Origin: Lepidodermella squamata
Lineage: Eukaryota > Gastrotricha
Direction of reading: 5' to 3'
DNA: 64,000 bases
Assembly: GCA_047495785.1 (NCBI GenBank)
Contig: JBLDXI010000002.1
Span: forward strand, 992,001 to 1,056,000
Translations under genes and position numbers: made by a program
The notes under the pieces: model-generated
The model's database searches: none
What the model was told of the DNA's origin: nothing
What the model saw: only the letters and a program-made list of their open reading frames with translations
Shown here: in pieces, positions 9,801-21,500 of the stretch
How positions within the stretch are numbered: position 1 is the first letter of the stretch
Layout of the letters: the number at the start of each line of letters is the position of its first letter

Positions 9801-12800
9801 ATAGCAAAAAATTAACTAAAATGGCTTGGCTAATAGAATATAGAGCTCAATATTGAATAAAGACAAAAATTCGTTCTAATTTGACTTATACAATTCACCC
9901 CGTTTTCTACGCAGAGATTCAGAATAATTCCAGAATTCAAGAGATTAGAACAGGTTTGAGGAAAAGATACCGTTCTCATTCATTTTAGATTAATTTGTTC
10001 AACGTTGTTATCAGTGATCAAAATTTTTGGATTTGCCAATTGCCAATTTTCGATCAGCTGGTGCTTTAATTTGAAATCAATAGCAATGCCATGAATATCG
10101 AATTGCAGGCCGGAAAGAGCAATAGGGTTAGATCCCTCTATAAATTTTAGGAGCAGTTTGATGGCAACTGAAATTTATCGCCTAAAAACTGTATTTAAAC
10201 AAAAAACGGAATTGTATTTACAGTAGATAATATAGAGCTAGGTCTGACAATCTACATCACCTGAAACCTCAATAATTACTGAAAATACCAGAACTTGAGC
10301 CGTTCTTGCCACCTTCGGTTAAAAAGAATCTATTCAAACCTCCAAATTTCATCTTAAAACATGCTAGTAGCTTTCGAATCAAAATTCGGAAAAATGAAGC
10401 CCGACTAATGTTTACGAAGTCCACGTGTCTTAGTCCAAAGGAAAAAAAAATCAGTCTCTTTTCCGTCGTGACGCGGATTACTACTAGGACAAGTCGCAGA
10501 TGGGTGATAATAAGTATATTGCCTTATTTGCAATTTTACAAAATTACTAAAATTACAACTAAGGCAATATATTATAATTAATGACGGAAGATGGTAGCCG
10601 GTTCCAAGCTGGACGCACTCGCCTCACAAATGAAAACTGAGAACTGGCATGACTGTACACTACAAAAAATAAGTCTGTTTTCACTGAGCACGAAAGTCCG
10701 TTATTACAAAATGTTGGTAAAAAACTCGGTGATTATCTGACGCCTGGTATTCACTTTTTCGGAAACTTGGTGAAAACTAAGCACTCGGTAATCACCTAAG
10801 TAAACTATTCGTAATAACCGAGTTCTTGGTAATCACCTCAGCAAAGTTATGGTAATAACCGATTTACCGAGTTCTAGGTAAATATCTCTGTTAATAATTT
10901 GTATTAACCGATTATTTACCGATTTTTTAGTTTTGACGTGGATGACATGGAGGAAAGCTAAATTGTGGAAAAAACGCTCAACTTAAAAGCCCGTAGAGCT
11001 GTGTTATGGAGCGCTGAGCCCTACGCTATCAACATGACAAATTAATTATAAAAGTCTCCCGAGAATAGGTTGGGTCAATTGTTTCGATCAATTGTCTACT
11101 CTGTAGTTTCCAGAGACTAATCGGCTTAGATTTCAAGATCGGCTTTTTATATGCATAGATTTCGATGGATTGAAATCTATAAGCATAGTAGAAGTCGGTA
11201 ATTATTACTAGGATAATAATAATTAGGAATAAAATATAAAAATGGAGTAAGTGAAAACACATTTTGACGTGCTCACTCGTGTACCTGATTATAGCTATGA
11301 ATCTTAGAGGAAAACCAATTGCACCAGGAGATTCCCCATGAAAAACTGCTTTAGAAAACATTTTCAAAATAAAAAAATAAAAAAGTAAAAATAAAAATAG
11401 ACTAAATATTCAAAATGAACAATAATGGGAACCAAGTACCAGCTCTGCCACGGGTGACCAGGTGTGATATGGGCCTCTCACCATCTGCCTTTACTCCTTA
11501 CGCGTGCGTCAAAAAAACGAAGAAAATCGATTTGAAACTTATATACCCCTATTAACCATCACTTAATATGAGCGGCAACGTGGTCTAGTGGTAGCGCGTC
11601 CACATCTTCGGCAAGGCGACCCGAGCTAGCCATCGTAACAGAATGATGCGGTAAGCGCGGATTAGTGGAAATATTAAAGAAGTTAGAGAAATTTAAGTCC
11701 ACAGCACGCTGGTACATTTTATGACATAACGCAAGATCGTGTTGGTAGCGTCTTAATTCGAGTGAACACAACCCAAGCTTTTTTAGTCGTTCTTCATAGG
11801 AGGAGCCTTCGATCGATGAGTAGTAGGTACTACGATATAGCAAACGTTTTGTGAAGCGGATTTGAATCGATTCGACCTTTTCAATATCTGTTATTAGGTA
11901 AGGCGAGTAAACAGACGGGCAAAAGTCAAGACGAGATAAAGTATACGTTTTATAGGCTTTGAGATGTAAGGATTTAGAGGCGAACGATTTACAAATAACA
12001 CCGTTAATTCTGTGGCATTTAGTTGCCAATGCGTTACAGTGCTCAGAGAAGGTGAGATTTTTATCAATAATTATTCCGAGGTCTTTCACCGAGTCCACAA
12101 CATCAAGCTCGACATCTTTAATTTTGAATTTGAACATAAATTTGTTTTGCCCGAGTATAAGCACGACGCATTTTTTCGAATTCACAGACAGGCCGTTAGC
12201 GTCAAACCAGTTGATGATTTCATCCAAGTCTTTCTGCAGTTCGATGCAATCGCTTAAAGAACGGATCGCCCGGTATAGCTTCGTATCGTCGGCGAAGAAT
12301 TTCGCAATCGATCTCTCGACCAACACATTTACTTCTGTCGTGAAAATCAAGAACAGCAGCGGCCCTAGAACAGAGCCCTGAGGTACTCCAGAAGTGACCG
12401 CCGACCATGATGACACACTGTTATTCACTGCTACCCTGAAAAATCGGTCGCTTAAGAAAGCCTTTATCCAGGCGTGCAAGTTTCATGTACTGAGAATTAA
12501 TTACTTTACCTGGTCCGTCACAGCTCCTCTCAAGGGATGCATTCCATAAGCCTGTTTCCCTCGAGCAATAAGCTTGGGCGACCGTGTAATTCGAGGGTGG
12601 GCAAATTACTCGTAGGTTAGCTCTGCCCAAAGCCAGCCAGTCATCAGGAACATTATACGTCATCCACACTAGATTTCTCGTCGTAAATTGCTCATAAACG
12701 CCGAATTTTAACTTCGGAATCGAGCAACCTTTAGCAGTCAATGAGGTAGGATAGAGGATAAAGAATATCAAACAAATCACAAAAATATGCCGAGTCATGA

Positions 12801-12825
12801 GTCTTGAATTATCTATAATTTTCAT
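6862..12825 (-). CDS. Secreted CCP-ankyrin protein B (short form, TE-filled intron)
   Basis: Exon 1, 12510-12825, encodes a signal peptide and one complete CCP module (four Cys, with W before the last). Exon 2, 6862-7631, encodes ankyrin repeats beginning with a LDINW segment and an NQTALIRAISC repeat, and ends NEEC. Both splice junctions are phase 1 (CCAG/GTAAAG and CCTAG/GC), and the join gives 361 aa with no stop. A Met at 12798 would be an equally good start (352 aa). The 4.9-kb intron contains a LINE fragment and a MULE. Exons lost or unseen in that intron are possible, but the one-CCP plan matches gene G. Pairing of the two exons is inferred from phase, strand and family plan. Confidence 0.68.
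7971..7978. repeat. MULE target-site duplication, left
   Basis: ATTTCAAG directly abuts the left terminal repeat; the same 8 bp follow the right end at 9489-9496. Eight to ten bp is typical of Mutator-like insertions. Confidence 0.85.
7979..9488 (+). mobile_element. Mutator-like element (MULE), internally deleted
   Basis: A 1510-bp element bounded by 8-bp direct repeats. Its terminal inverted repeats (about 7979-8063 and 9397-9488) are themselves built from subrepeats of CCACTTGCGCATT and CCCCTTTGCGCACG; the outer ends read GGATTATACCC and GGTGTATTCCC. It encodes one spliced protein with an AT-hook, a FLYWCH-like finger and only the C-terminal end of a MULE transposase, so it is non-autonomous. 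It sits inside the large intron of CCP-ankyrin gene B. Confidence 0.88.
8288..9344 (+). CDS. MULE-encoded AT-hook/FLYWCH protein with transposase C-terminal remnant
   Basis: Exon 1 is 8288-9008 and exon 2 is 9064-9344, joined across a 55-bp intron (AAAA/GTACGA, TTTGATAG/CC, phase 1) to give 333 aa. Residues 11-22 hold an AT-hook (RGRGRPKGSKNK), followed by Pro-rich sequence including an eight-proline run, a coiled segment (LLQLLETEKKKSLELQKRL), and a FLYWCH-type finger near the end of exon 1 (YEYRLEMRDDRELWRCR, then CNGRAIF). Exon 2 opens LEGWHNKINRLAHNLHLSF, the motif that follows the catalytic core in MULE transposases. The DDE core between these parts is missing, so it could bind element ends but not cut them. 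Without splicing, exon 1 ends at a TAA at 9026. Confidence 0.75.
9489..9496. repeat. MULE target-site duplication, right
   Basis: ATTTCAAG, identical to 7971-7978. Confidence 0.85.
9590..9633. repeat. Perfect 15-bp hairpin
   Basis: AAATCAGACCGGCGG at 9590-9604 and its exact reverse complement at 9619-9633 enclose a 14-nt loop. It lies about 100 bp beyond the MULE in the intron of gene B. Function unknown; possibly a small foldback element. Confidence 0.8.
9640..11366. other. Intronic DNA of gene B, no exon recognised
   Basis: No CCP, ankyrin or other family signature on either strand. A degenerate direct repeat with CTCGGTAATCACC and GTAATAACCGA motifs occurs at 10783-10915 (about three copies, 43-49 bp apart). 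Short frames here look like chance. Confidence 0.45.
10783..10915. repeat. Degenerate tandem repeat
   Basis: Three diverged copies of a 40-odd-bp unit, each starting CT(C/T/A)GGTAA and ending TAA(T)AACCGA. Copies start near 10783, 10825 and 10873. Confidence 0.5.
11367..12486 (-). mobile_element. 5'-truncated LINE (reverse transcriptase part)
   Basis: The frame at 11559-12479 begins MHAWIKAFLSDRFF and carries hallmark reverse-transcriptase motifs: SGVPQGSVLGPLLF (domain 4), FADDTKLY (catalytic YxDD-type FADD, domain 5), then LGIIIDKNLTFSEH and the C-terminal Cys-rich and thumb region. It is clade CR1/Jockey-like. Upstream RT motifs and the endonuclease are missing, so it is 5'-truncated, as is common after target-primed insertion. 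Its 5' end lies only some 30 bp from the first exon of CCP-ankyrin gene B, within that intron. Downstream of the stop the DNA is T-rich on the minus strand up to about 11367, the likely 3' end. Confidence 0.85.
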
Positions 12826-14012
12826 AGAAATCGAGAAATAGAAACCTCAAAAAATCTAAAATTTTTACTATAATATGGATTGAAATTATTAAATAATAAA
12901 TTCAGCTGTGAAAAATAGCTGATTAAGAATAATTTGAACTTGACCTGAGTTGCAGTGGCTGTAGTGATTGTACCTATTATTTATGCAGCTATTGGAATGT
13001 TTACCTTGGGAGGAGAACCTTCACAGATGTTTCAACCTGTTGCCATTTGCAGAAACATGATTAACGAATGTAATAGCAAACAGATGACTCATAGAGCAGT
13101 AATCCCTAAATTCGGCCGCTGCGACCTATTTTCGGCCGCCGGCCGATATAATATGTACGCAAAGTGGTGTGCAGCAGTTTTTTTGCACGAAAATCAAGAA
13201 ATGTGCACTGTCTGTTTGAATATGTTCCACGCAAAAATGAGTATAAATGGGCGAGGGAGCTCATGCCGTTTCTGCAAGTTCATGCATCCCGTCAAGGAAA
13301 AGCTCCCAGGTACGGTAACACAGACGATTTCCACACTCAACTTTTTGAGGCGAATTTAAAGGAATCAAACTTACGGTATTAGCTGAAGCGGATGAGGTGG
13401 CGAAATTAAGGCACTTGGTTCCCTAATTTCGGCCAGGAGTCCAAGTTACTACTAAATTAGCTAAAAATCAAGGTAAAATCGTTCGGACTTGCGCAAACCG
13501 GCAATCGATAGCCCGAGAAATCCTCTATAATATTTCTGTTATTGCCAATTTTTCTTCCAAAATTCACCTGGGTGGCAAAGTAGGAAAGCCAAAAGCGGCC
13601 GAATTTAGGGCGCAGTGCTCTATTTGTAATAAAACATGAAATTTCGTGCACTTCGTCGTCAGCTAACAGGGAGTTCGCATGAAAACGTTCTATTTTTCAG
13701 TTAGTTTAGCTTTGTTTGGCTATTCTGAGCTCAATCAGACTATCAATACGTTAACGCTACGTCTAATGCGCGAAAAACTCATAGTTGCTCAAGGCGTCTT
13801 ATTCATTTCTCATTTCAACTCGATGATATTTATAATTCTCCATGTAATTGAGTGAAATCTCCAAATCTGTTCAAAAGGGCTTCCTGATCCCTTAATCACA
13901 TATCATTAAATAAATGCAGTTCGAACACAACTTTTTTATTTAGGAATTGAAAACGAGAGAAAGAACATCTGCGGTGGTTAGTAATCCAGAGAGACAGAGA
14001 GCAGGCCTAAGT
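12826..14012. other. Intergenic between genes B and C, contains a MITE
   Basis: Apart from the inverted-repeat element at 13094-13620, no gene is recognised. The plus-strand frame at 12955-13359 overlaps the MITE end and shows no family features. Confidence 0.45.
13094..13620. mobile_element. TA-flanked MITE (527 bp)
   Basis: Ends are inverted repeats: GAGCAGTAATCCCTAAATTC on the left, and on the right the reverse complement reads GAGCACTGCGCCCTAAATTC; both continue GGCCGCT (27 positions, four mismatches). TA dinucleotides flank both ends (13092-13093, 13621-13622), as for Tc1/mariner-type insertions. No transposase frame is visible. TTCGGCC repeats occur inside. Confidence 0.72.
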
Positions 14013-17000
14013 TTATCGGCTGAGTTTGGGTGACGTATTCGCAAGATTTTGACAAATCGGCATTGTCCGGCAACCTTCAGTTGATGCACCGTTGAGAGCA
14101 AGCAGTTGAACAATCCGAGGAAATCTCTTCTTCGCTGCAATCGTTAACGCCGTGTCACCGGCCTTGTTCACCGCGTTAACATCAGCGCCATTGGCCAACA
14201 GTACGGCTAACACCTTTACCGAACGATGGCTGACCGCATTCATCAACGCTGTATTGCCATCGACGACATTGGCAATCCCATTGACTTGGGCGCCTCTTTT
14301 GATCAGAGTTTTGATGATTTCATCGTTATCTTTAGCCGCAGCCTCCCACAACGCCGTAGTTCCGTTCATAGTTTTCGCATCGATCTCCGCCTTGTAGTCC
14401 AACAGGATCTCAACAGTTTCCAAATAGCCTGTGAAAGCCGCGAGTACCAGCGCGGTTTGATTCATTTTATCTCGATTGTTAACCTGGGCACCCTTCTCGA
14501 GAAGAAATCTAACGACTTCAGGGTAGTCAACGGCGAGTATCAGCGGGGTTTGGCCGTAATCAGCGTCTTTCGCTTCGATATCGCCACCGTACTGTATTAT
14601 ATTTTCTAGGCAAGATGTCATAGCTGGGCCGTAATTCTCAATCACAGTTTTTAGGGGCCACACTCCCAAAGATTTCATCAAGCTTTCTCGATTATCTTGG
14701 ATTTTTTCGTGATCCAAAACAGTAGAGATAATGCCGCAATTTCCATATGAAAGCCCGAGGGAAATCGCGTCGAAACCTAATGCTTCTTTGATTGCGGGGT
14801 CGGCATTTTGATCAAGTATGAAAGAGATAGCAGTTTCCTTCCCGCAAATGACGGCATGATGCAGTGCAGTGGCATTCAGTGCCTCGCTTGCGTTTTCGCA
14901 GTAAGTTGTGGAAGATGGGTCTCTCCAGTTGATGTCACACTGGGAATCTCCCAACAGCTTAAGAGCGGATTCCACCTCAACGCTTACAGCTGCTTTGATC
15001 AGCTTTCGTTGATCCTCAACAGACTGTTAAACTTTCAATATTGCAAGCTATAAAAATGGTGGTAAAAAACTCACGCAGGATGAGGGTTCGCAAGTTGGCG
15101 GAGGCGACCATTGTGAATCATCTCCGCAAGTTAAAGTGTCAGAGCCTTTCAGAGAGTATCCTTCGAAGCATTTGACAGCCGCAGTCAAAGCCTTTGAGTC
15201 TGAACCAGTCGTGACCTCGCTGTTCTCAATAACCGGGAGCTGCCCACATCGTGACAAGCCAGAATCTGCGGTGAAAAGGTACAAATACGATGTTAAGTTG
15301 GGACATCATAAAGGGGTGTGCATTTTCCTACCATCAATTTTAGGACTAAACCAGAATTTTTTGTATATTTCACCATTAACTTTGGGGTTTTCATCATCAA
15401 AGAACGGAAGCGGAAACAGCCATTAATTTAGATTCTTGCACCAACAAAATGAATTTTCTCTCCAGAGATTGGAGAATGGATTAGCAAAAGTACCTAAATT
15501 GAAGGCAATTTTCGTTTCGTTGGCGAAAGCCCCAATTTGATGGTAAAGACCCCCAAAATGTATGGTAGAAAGCATTTCCCCTTTGAAAAACAGCACCTAG
15601 CATTCTTCAATGCTATTTGGGCAAACGAACCTTGTTGGCATGTTCCAACTTGACTCCATTCAGGCTTGCCAGTTTCCAGCAATACTTCACAAACAGCTTC
15701 ACCTTCCCCTATGTAGCCGTCATCGCAAGTGAATTTTCGCTTCGAATCGATTGAGTTGGATCCTGCCTCAAAACGTCCGTTTTCAATTCTAGGCTCGCCG
15801 CCACAAGATTCTAGGAGTAACGCAACAGATAATTAACTTCAAGTTGTGGATAGTTGAAAACCTTACCTTTAGGTACACATTTGCCCCGGTAGACCCAATC
15901 AAGCGTGCCATCTGATTTCGTTATGCATTCCGCGAAGTTCTCTCCTTCGACGATAAATCCTTCATTGCAGCTGAAAAGTCTCTTAGCACTTTCTGCGTTC
16001 GGGCCGTCATAGAAAGCACCATTCACCATCTCCGGGTTCAAGCATAACGAGAGTTTAGTACTTCCAGTGCCATCTGCAAGCATTACGATATCATAAAAAG
16101 AAATCTCACAAATATCAAGGTTACTTACCTGATTCGCACGAAGCGAGTGGATGCTGCCTCACCCACTTTCCATCACGGCAGACCACATCCAAAGTTTCGC
16201 CATGGACGATATTGTAGCCAGTGACGCATTTCCCCATACTGATGTCTCCTTGAGCAATTCCAGCAATGGAATAAACAGCATTGGCAAGCTTCGGTTCATC
16301 TTTGCACGATGCTTGGGAAAGGAAACAAAAATTGTTGTAAAATCAACAACAAAATCGCATTACGTTTGCAAAACTGTGGGCCAAGCAAATTAACACTCCA
16401 GACGCCATCCGCACCGCAAACAGAAGTCACGTTATGGCCGTAGTTATCAACACCGTTCAGACATTCAAGCCTGGCCTTGTCGTTTTTCGTTGGTGTCTTC
16501 GCTTTCCATTTCAGCCAGAAGTTGTTGGCCCAGTATTTGATGATGTGGTTCGGATGTGTGTGCCGATTTACTTTTAACCACGGACAGAATGTGATAACAC
16601 CCCTCACTCGCTGCGAATAATTGAGCGAATAAACAATAAAAGCGACAAATTTAATTGTTAACTCACTGGATCGCATGTATAATTGAACGGGTGGTCCCAA
16701 CTGCCGGTTTCCATGCATTTCAAGTAAGGAATAGCTTCCTCTTCAGGTGATCCTGATTTCAAATCGGAGTCACTTGAACAAGTGACTTGAACGGAGCAAT
16801 TTGCCTTGACATGAGTGATTTGACCATCATTGTTACGGCTGAAACCGTCAGTACTGCATGACGTGTCGAAAGGCTCGATGATCAATGACTCGATTACAGG
16901 AACTTGGCACTGTACGGCCTGAATAATTGAGAGTATAAAATGTATAAAAATAAATATATTTATGTATATAATAAAGATTAAATTTGGAATAATTTTCATG

Positions 17001-17288
17001 GGGAAAGGCAAGCCAAAACCGTATGAAAATTGCTGGCCGCTAAAGCAAAGTTACATACAGTATTTGTTGAAATAGTAGCCAAGTCACTAATAGTCGCTAA
17101 TAGGGGTTGAAAATGTAATAGCCCGGGCTAATATTGGAACAAAAACCGTGCATTTCCACTTCGAATTTGGGTCTAATGGGTATAACTGAAAAATCAATAT
17201 ATTTTACCTTTTCCTCAGCCACAGCGCAGCGAATAAAGCAAAAACTCACCACACATAAAGCAACATGAAATGAAACTTTCAAACGCAT
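14013..17288 (-). CDS. Secreted CCP-ankyrin protein C
   Basis: Eight exons close in frame: 17208-17288, 16667-16918, 16364-16610, 16129-16311, 15867-16073, 15631-15810, 15075-15265, 14013-15023 (783 aa). Exon 1 encodes a signal peptide (MRLKVSFHVALCVVSFCF). Exons 2-7 encode six CCP-like modules, one per exon; exon 2 is 252 nt, the same as in genes A and E. The last exon begins SVEDQRKLIKAA and encodes about eight ankyrin repeats, with CDINW, then NATALHHAVIC, then classic GQTPL, NQTAL and GTTAL repeat starts, ending in a GCRTMPIC Cys-X4-Cys cap and a short tail. The exon 6 donor (GTTCGT) is weak. Extracellular location is predicted; function unknown. Confidence 0.87.
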
Positions 17289-18511
17289 CCTATTGTTGTG
17301 TGAAAACAGCAGAAATAGAAGGCTATTTCAAATAAAGGATAAAATTGCGATATTCGGCTTTTCTTTTCATTTTTGTAGGTAACGAATTAGTAGCCATAAA
17401 AAAGATTGGAAAAAGAGCTGAAACCTATCATCAATTAACTGGCTTGCAAAGTAGTGAATTAACTTCATGAAAGGTAAACACGACTGAGTAGAAGCAGGAC
17501 GCGATAAATTTTGAAACAGATTTCATACATTAACAAGTTAGACTTTGGCAGAAGGTGTCGAGTGTCATCTGGAGGGTCAATGGGACACTAAGTAAACATA
17601 CTGAAACGGAATGCTTACATAATTAAGAACTAGCCTTTCAAAAAATCTATTTCGATGGGCATTCATGTTGAAAAATAAAAATAATTCGAAATAGGCAAAA
17701 TTTGGTAAATGAACGGTTCTAATGGCTAATGAGCAGAAGTGGAACAGCCCAGATAAAAATCCGTCTGCCCAAATGCATGTTTTGGCCAAATTTCTTGTTG
17801 AAGGGGTTCAACAATTATAATGTGGAATTTTGGTGCTATTTTTCACAGGTTCTCGCGGTAAATTTTCATCTGGGTAGCTAGCTTTTTTCCAACCCAACCT
17901 TGCCAATGACCAGGCCTGTAATTTTAGGGAAAGTCCAGCCCAACCGGCCGGTAATAACCTGTTTCTAACGTTTGGTCGAAAAATTTCTGAAATGGTTATA
18001 ATATGCAGAATTGTAATATGTATGAAGAGGCAGTTTGTTTTACTGCTACAAACTTGGGCCTTGAGCCTAGCTCAGTGCACTAATCTCATTGGTGATCTTT
18101 CAAAAGCCCATCAGAGCTAACCCGTAACTCGCTGTTTTTAGCCAATGATCGTTGGAAAAGGTAGTACCACACACGCCTCATCGACAATGTAAGAAGCCAT
18201 ATGAATCGGTCATTTTCCATTCAAACCAAACCTGGCCTAAACTAGACGTATGCCGGTAATAACCTCATGTTCTACCGGCCGGTTTGCAAAACCTGTTTCA
18301 TCGTTGCTATTGAGATGGAAGCGTCACTATGAATAGAGCGTTAACTTCCTAAATTTCCAAGAATCAGTCCCTGAGGATATTCTGAATTCAACGATTTTCC
18401 GAAAACTCGTTTTAGAATAAAATACTGGCCTGAATGTCATCAGTTTTATTTGTGAAACAATGAAGGAAACAATCAATCGTAATGTAAACGTTAAAAAACA
18501 ACAACTTGTCA
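17289..18511. other. Intergenic between genes C and D
   Basis: A/T-rich, with several CCGGCCGGT-type short palindromes near 17945-18290 (pattern ACCGGCCGG plus TAATAACCT). No coding or RNA gene recognised. Confidence 0.45.
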
Positions 18512-21500
18512 TTAAAATTCTGGGAGGACAAGCTCTGGCAGTTCCGTTGTAGTCGTCGTCGTAGTCTGCTTCTTACAAATGTCCATAGTCTTGCAGACTT
18601 CAAGAGAAGCCCCGTGCTCTGCCAATATGTCCACGATGCGAAACGAACCCATCTTTGCAGCCACAAGCATGGCAGTTTCGCCAGCTTTGTTCGTCGCCTC
18701 GAGGTCAGCTTTCGGAATCAACTTTTCAATAACCTTACGAGCTCTCTTTTCAACAGCGTTGATCAGCACGGTATTGCCGGTGAGAACATTGGCAACCCCA
18801 TTGACTTGCGCGCCGCTTTCGAGCAGAAACTCTACAACGTCGTCGTTGTTTTGGCCCGCAGCCTCCCAAAGCGCTGTCGTACCATTCGCAGTTCGCGCCT
18901 CAATGTCAGCGCCCTTTTCAACCAATTGCGTAACAACTTCATAATTGCCACGAAAAGCCGCGATGATCAGAGCTGTTTGGTTGAATTTGTCGACAGTATG
19001 AACCGACACGCCACGGGCGAGAAGTTTCTCCGCCACTGCCGGACCAGTTTCAACGTTGCTTGCTGCAAACATCAAAGGCGTTTGGCCGTAATTTTCTTCA
19101 GTCGATTCGACATCAGCTCCGTAGTCCAGTAACGAGTCCAGGCAGTCATAGTCGATTCTACCTTCGTCATCGGGTCTTTCCAAGACCGTGAAGATCGGCA
19201 ATGTTCCAAGAGCTCTCAAGTTGCTCCACCGCTTTTCAAAGTTGAAGTTCAAAATTGTTTTAGCGATGTCGCAGCGTCTCCAATACAGCGCGAGAGTGAC
19301 GACATCAAACTCGCTAGCATCCTTGATAAACATGTCGCCTCCTTTCGAGTTGACGTATTTGACGGCACCTTCGCGTTCGCAGTAAACAGCGTGATGGTAG
19401 GCGGTTGCATTGGCAGCCTCGCGGCCTTCGCAATAGGCAACTATTTCAGGATCTTGCCAGTTGATGTTACAATGTGCTGCCAGCAGTCTTTCAGCCTCAT
19501 CGAAATTAATTTCGTCCTGTCCTGCAATAGCCTTGATGAGTTTGCGTTGATCATCATCCGACTTCAAAAAAACAAAATGTTAAGTTGATTTTTGAATTTT
19601 AAATTCCAGAATAAGCTATAGACGCAGGAAAATACGCTGTACTTACACATCTTTCCTCGCATTTCGCGTCGAATTTCCATTTCAAATCTCGGCCACAGGT
19701 CGCCACGTTAGAACCTTTCAGCATGAAGCCAGCTTTGCACTCGAAGGTGGCGATCGACCCAGGAAAAAACGGTCCAATGTTTACATCTCCGGATACCAAA
19801 GAGCCGTTTTCGAGAACGGGTGGGGCCTCACAGGGTGGCAAATCTATAAGGCAAGATAAATCGACTAGAACATTGATCAGACAATGTTGCTTACCACCCA
19901 ATGCACAGTTGCCCGAAAACGTCCAATCAGCCATGTTATTGTAATCAAGGTCGCAGGTCGCGTAGCCTTGGCCATCTTGGAGTTGGTAGCCTGGGTTGCA
20001 TTTGAAGTCGCGTTTTGAGCCGATGCTGTTGCTTCCGTCTGAAAACTGTCCATTGTCTACTTCAGGATCAGCACAGTTTGTTGGAGGAACTGAAATAATA
20101 ACACGAATTAGCGGATGCTCTTCGATTACCAAAGAGAAATGACTCACTTGTTGATGCGCAACTGCCTAGGATATCCCAGTCGTAGGAGCCATCGCCAGAA
20201 TCCTTGCAAATTGCTGTGTTTTCTAACTCCAACTGGAATCCTTCGTTGCAAGTGAAGTTCAAGCTTGTAGAAACTTCATTGGTTCCTTCGCTAAAGACGC
20301 CATTCGGAATGAATGGTTCCGGGCAATACGCAGTTTGAAAACCTTGAATTGGATCTAAATATTCAATGTGGATAAAAACAGGAATAAAGTTTAAGAAAGC
20401 TATCTAGGAATCAAATCGGTCGATAGAAGCCGCCGATCACACGAAAAATATAAATAAAAAAGGATGACTTTTGGCATGGGTTTAGGACGAATTATGATTT
20501 TTCTGTCAACTGTATATGCCTGTTATCAAACGCTAAGGAGAAGAGTGTATAGATGCCTTTTCATTATGTATTTTTAGCGAATTTTTCGGCCCGTTCCTGA
20601 ATTTTCGCCCGCTCACTAAGACGTAGCCATAGAGAAAAAATGACCCCATTTTCATTTTTTCAAATTCTTGTCATTCCATATTCATGTGGTTCCTCGGTCT
20701 CATATTTTGACCATGAACAGTCAGAAGCCATTTCAGCAAGTTCACGCAATCTCATGAGCCAATTCCTCACCGTTAGCGAGCCATCGTTGCTCAGAGCTTT
20801 AAAAGGAAAAAATTGATAATCGCTCGAGGGCGCCCTAAATTTGCTCATAAAAGCCACGATAAAATCTTCACTTCTGAACCTGAACTGCACACTCGCTCAA
20901 TTTGTATCCTTTTGGGTTCAGGTTTGGTAGATTGATAAGTGCCAACACGTTGAGAATACTCTAATTTATCAATCTACCAAGCCTGAACCCAAAAGGATAC
21001 AAATTGAGCGAGTATGTCTCTTATGGTCTGCTTATGGTCAAAATATGAGCCTGGGTTATAGAATGGTTATGGGATGACAAGAACGTGAAATAAGTGGACA
21101 TTTTTTCTACATATTTAGGTAACCCTACCCACGGTGGGTAGGGTTACCTATACATGTAGAAAAAATGTAACCCACCTTATCCTAATTCTTGAGTAAATTA
21201 GTTCAACTTACTTGGTTCTGGTTCGCACGCAGCCAACAGCATGGTCTTGTGCCATATTTTGTCGCGACATTTCATTGCAATTTCGCCATGCACCTGCATA
21301 TATCGGCTCTTGCACCTGCCGTAACGAACAGCGCCCTCGTAGTTCGGGCCTTTCGGGAAAACCGCGTTCTCAAATTCAGGCTCGCCATCGCATCGGGCTA
21401 TAGGTAGCAAATACAGTAACAAGTTGCAGAAAAATAAGATGTCATGAGATTTACCTTTGCAAAAGCTTTCGTCAGCGAAATTGACCGACCAACTGAAGTC

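Noticed and set aside
11029-11367. 112-codon minus-strand frame as an extra exon of gene B
   Set aside because: No CCP or ankyrin pattern, no good splice sites in phase, composition like random A/T DNA downstream of the LINE.
11575-11610. tRNA A-box-like sequence (GTGGTCTAGTGGTAGCGCG)
   Set aside because: No B-box at tRNA spacing and it lies in the 3' coding end of the LINE reverse transcriptase.
12955-13359. 134-codon plus-strand frame with several Cys
   Set aside because: It runs into the inverted-repeat end of a MITE, has no recognised domain and no upstream signal peptide.
18506-19132. 208-codon plus-strand frame opposite the ankyrin exon of gene D (and similar frames opposite other ankyrin exons)
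   Set aside because: Antisense shadows of strongly supported minus-strand exons with no family features.
21117-21151. Telomere-like CCCTAA repeat
   Set aside because: Only one AACCCTACCC motif per arm of a palindrome; no tandem array.
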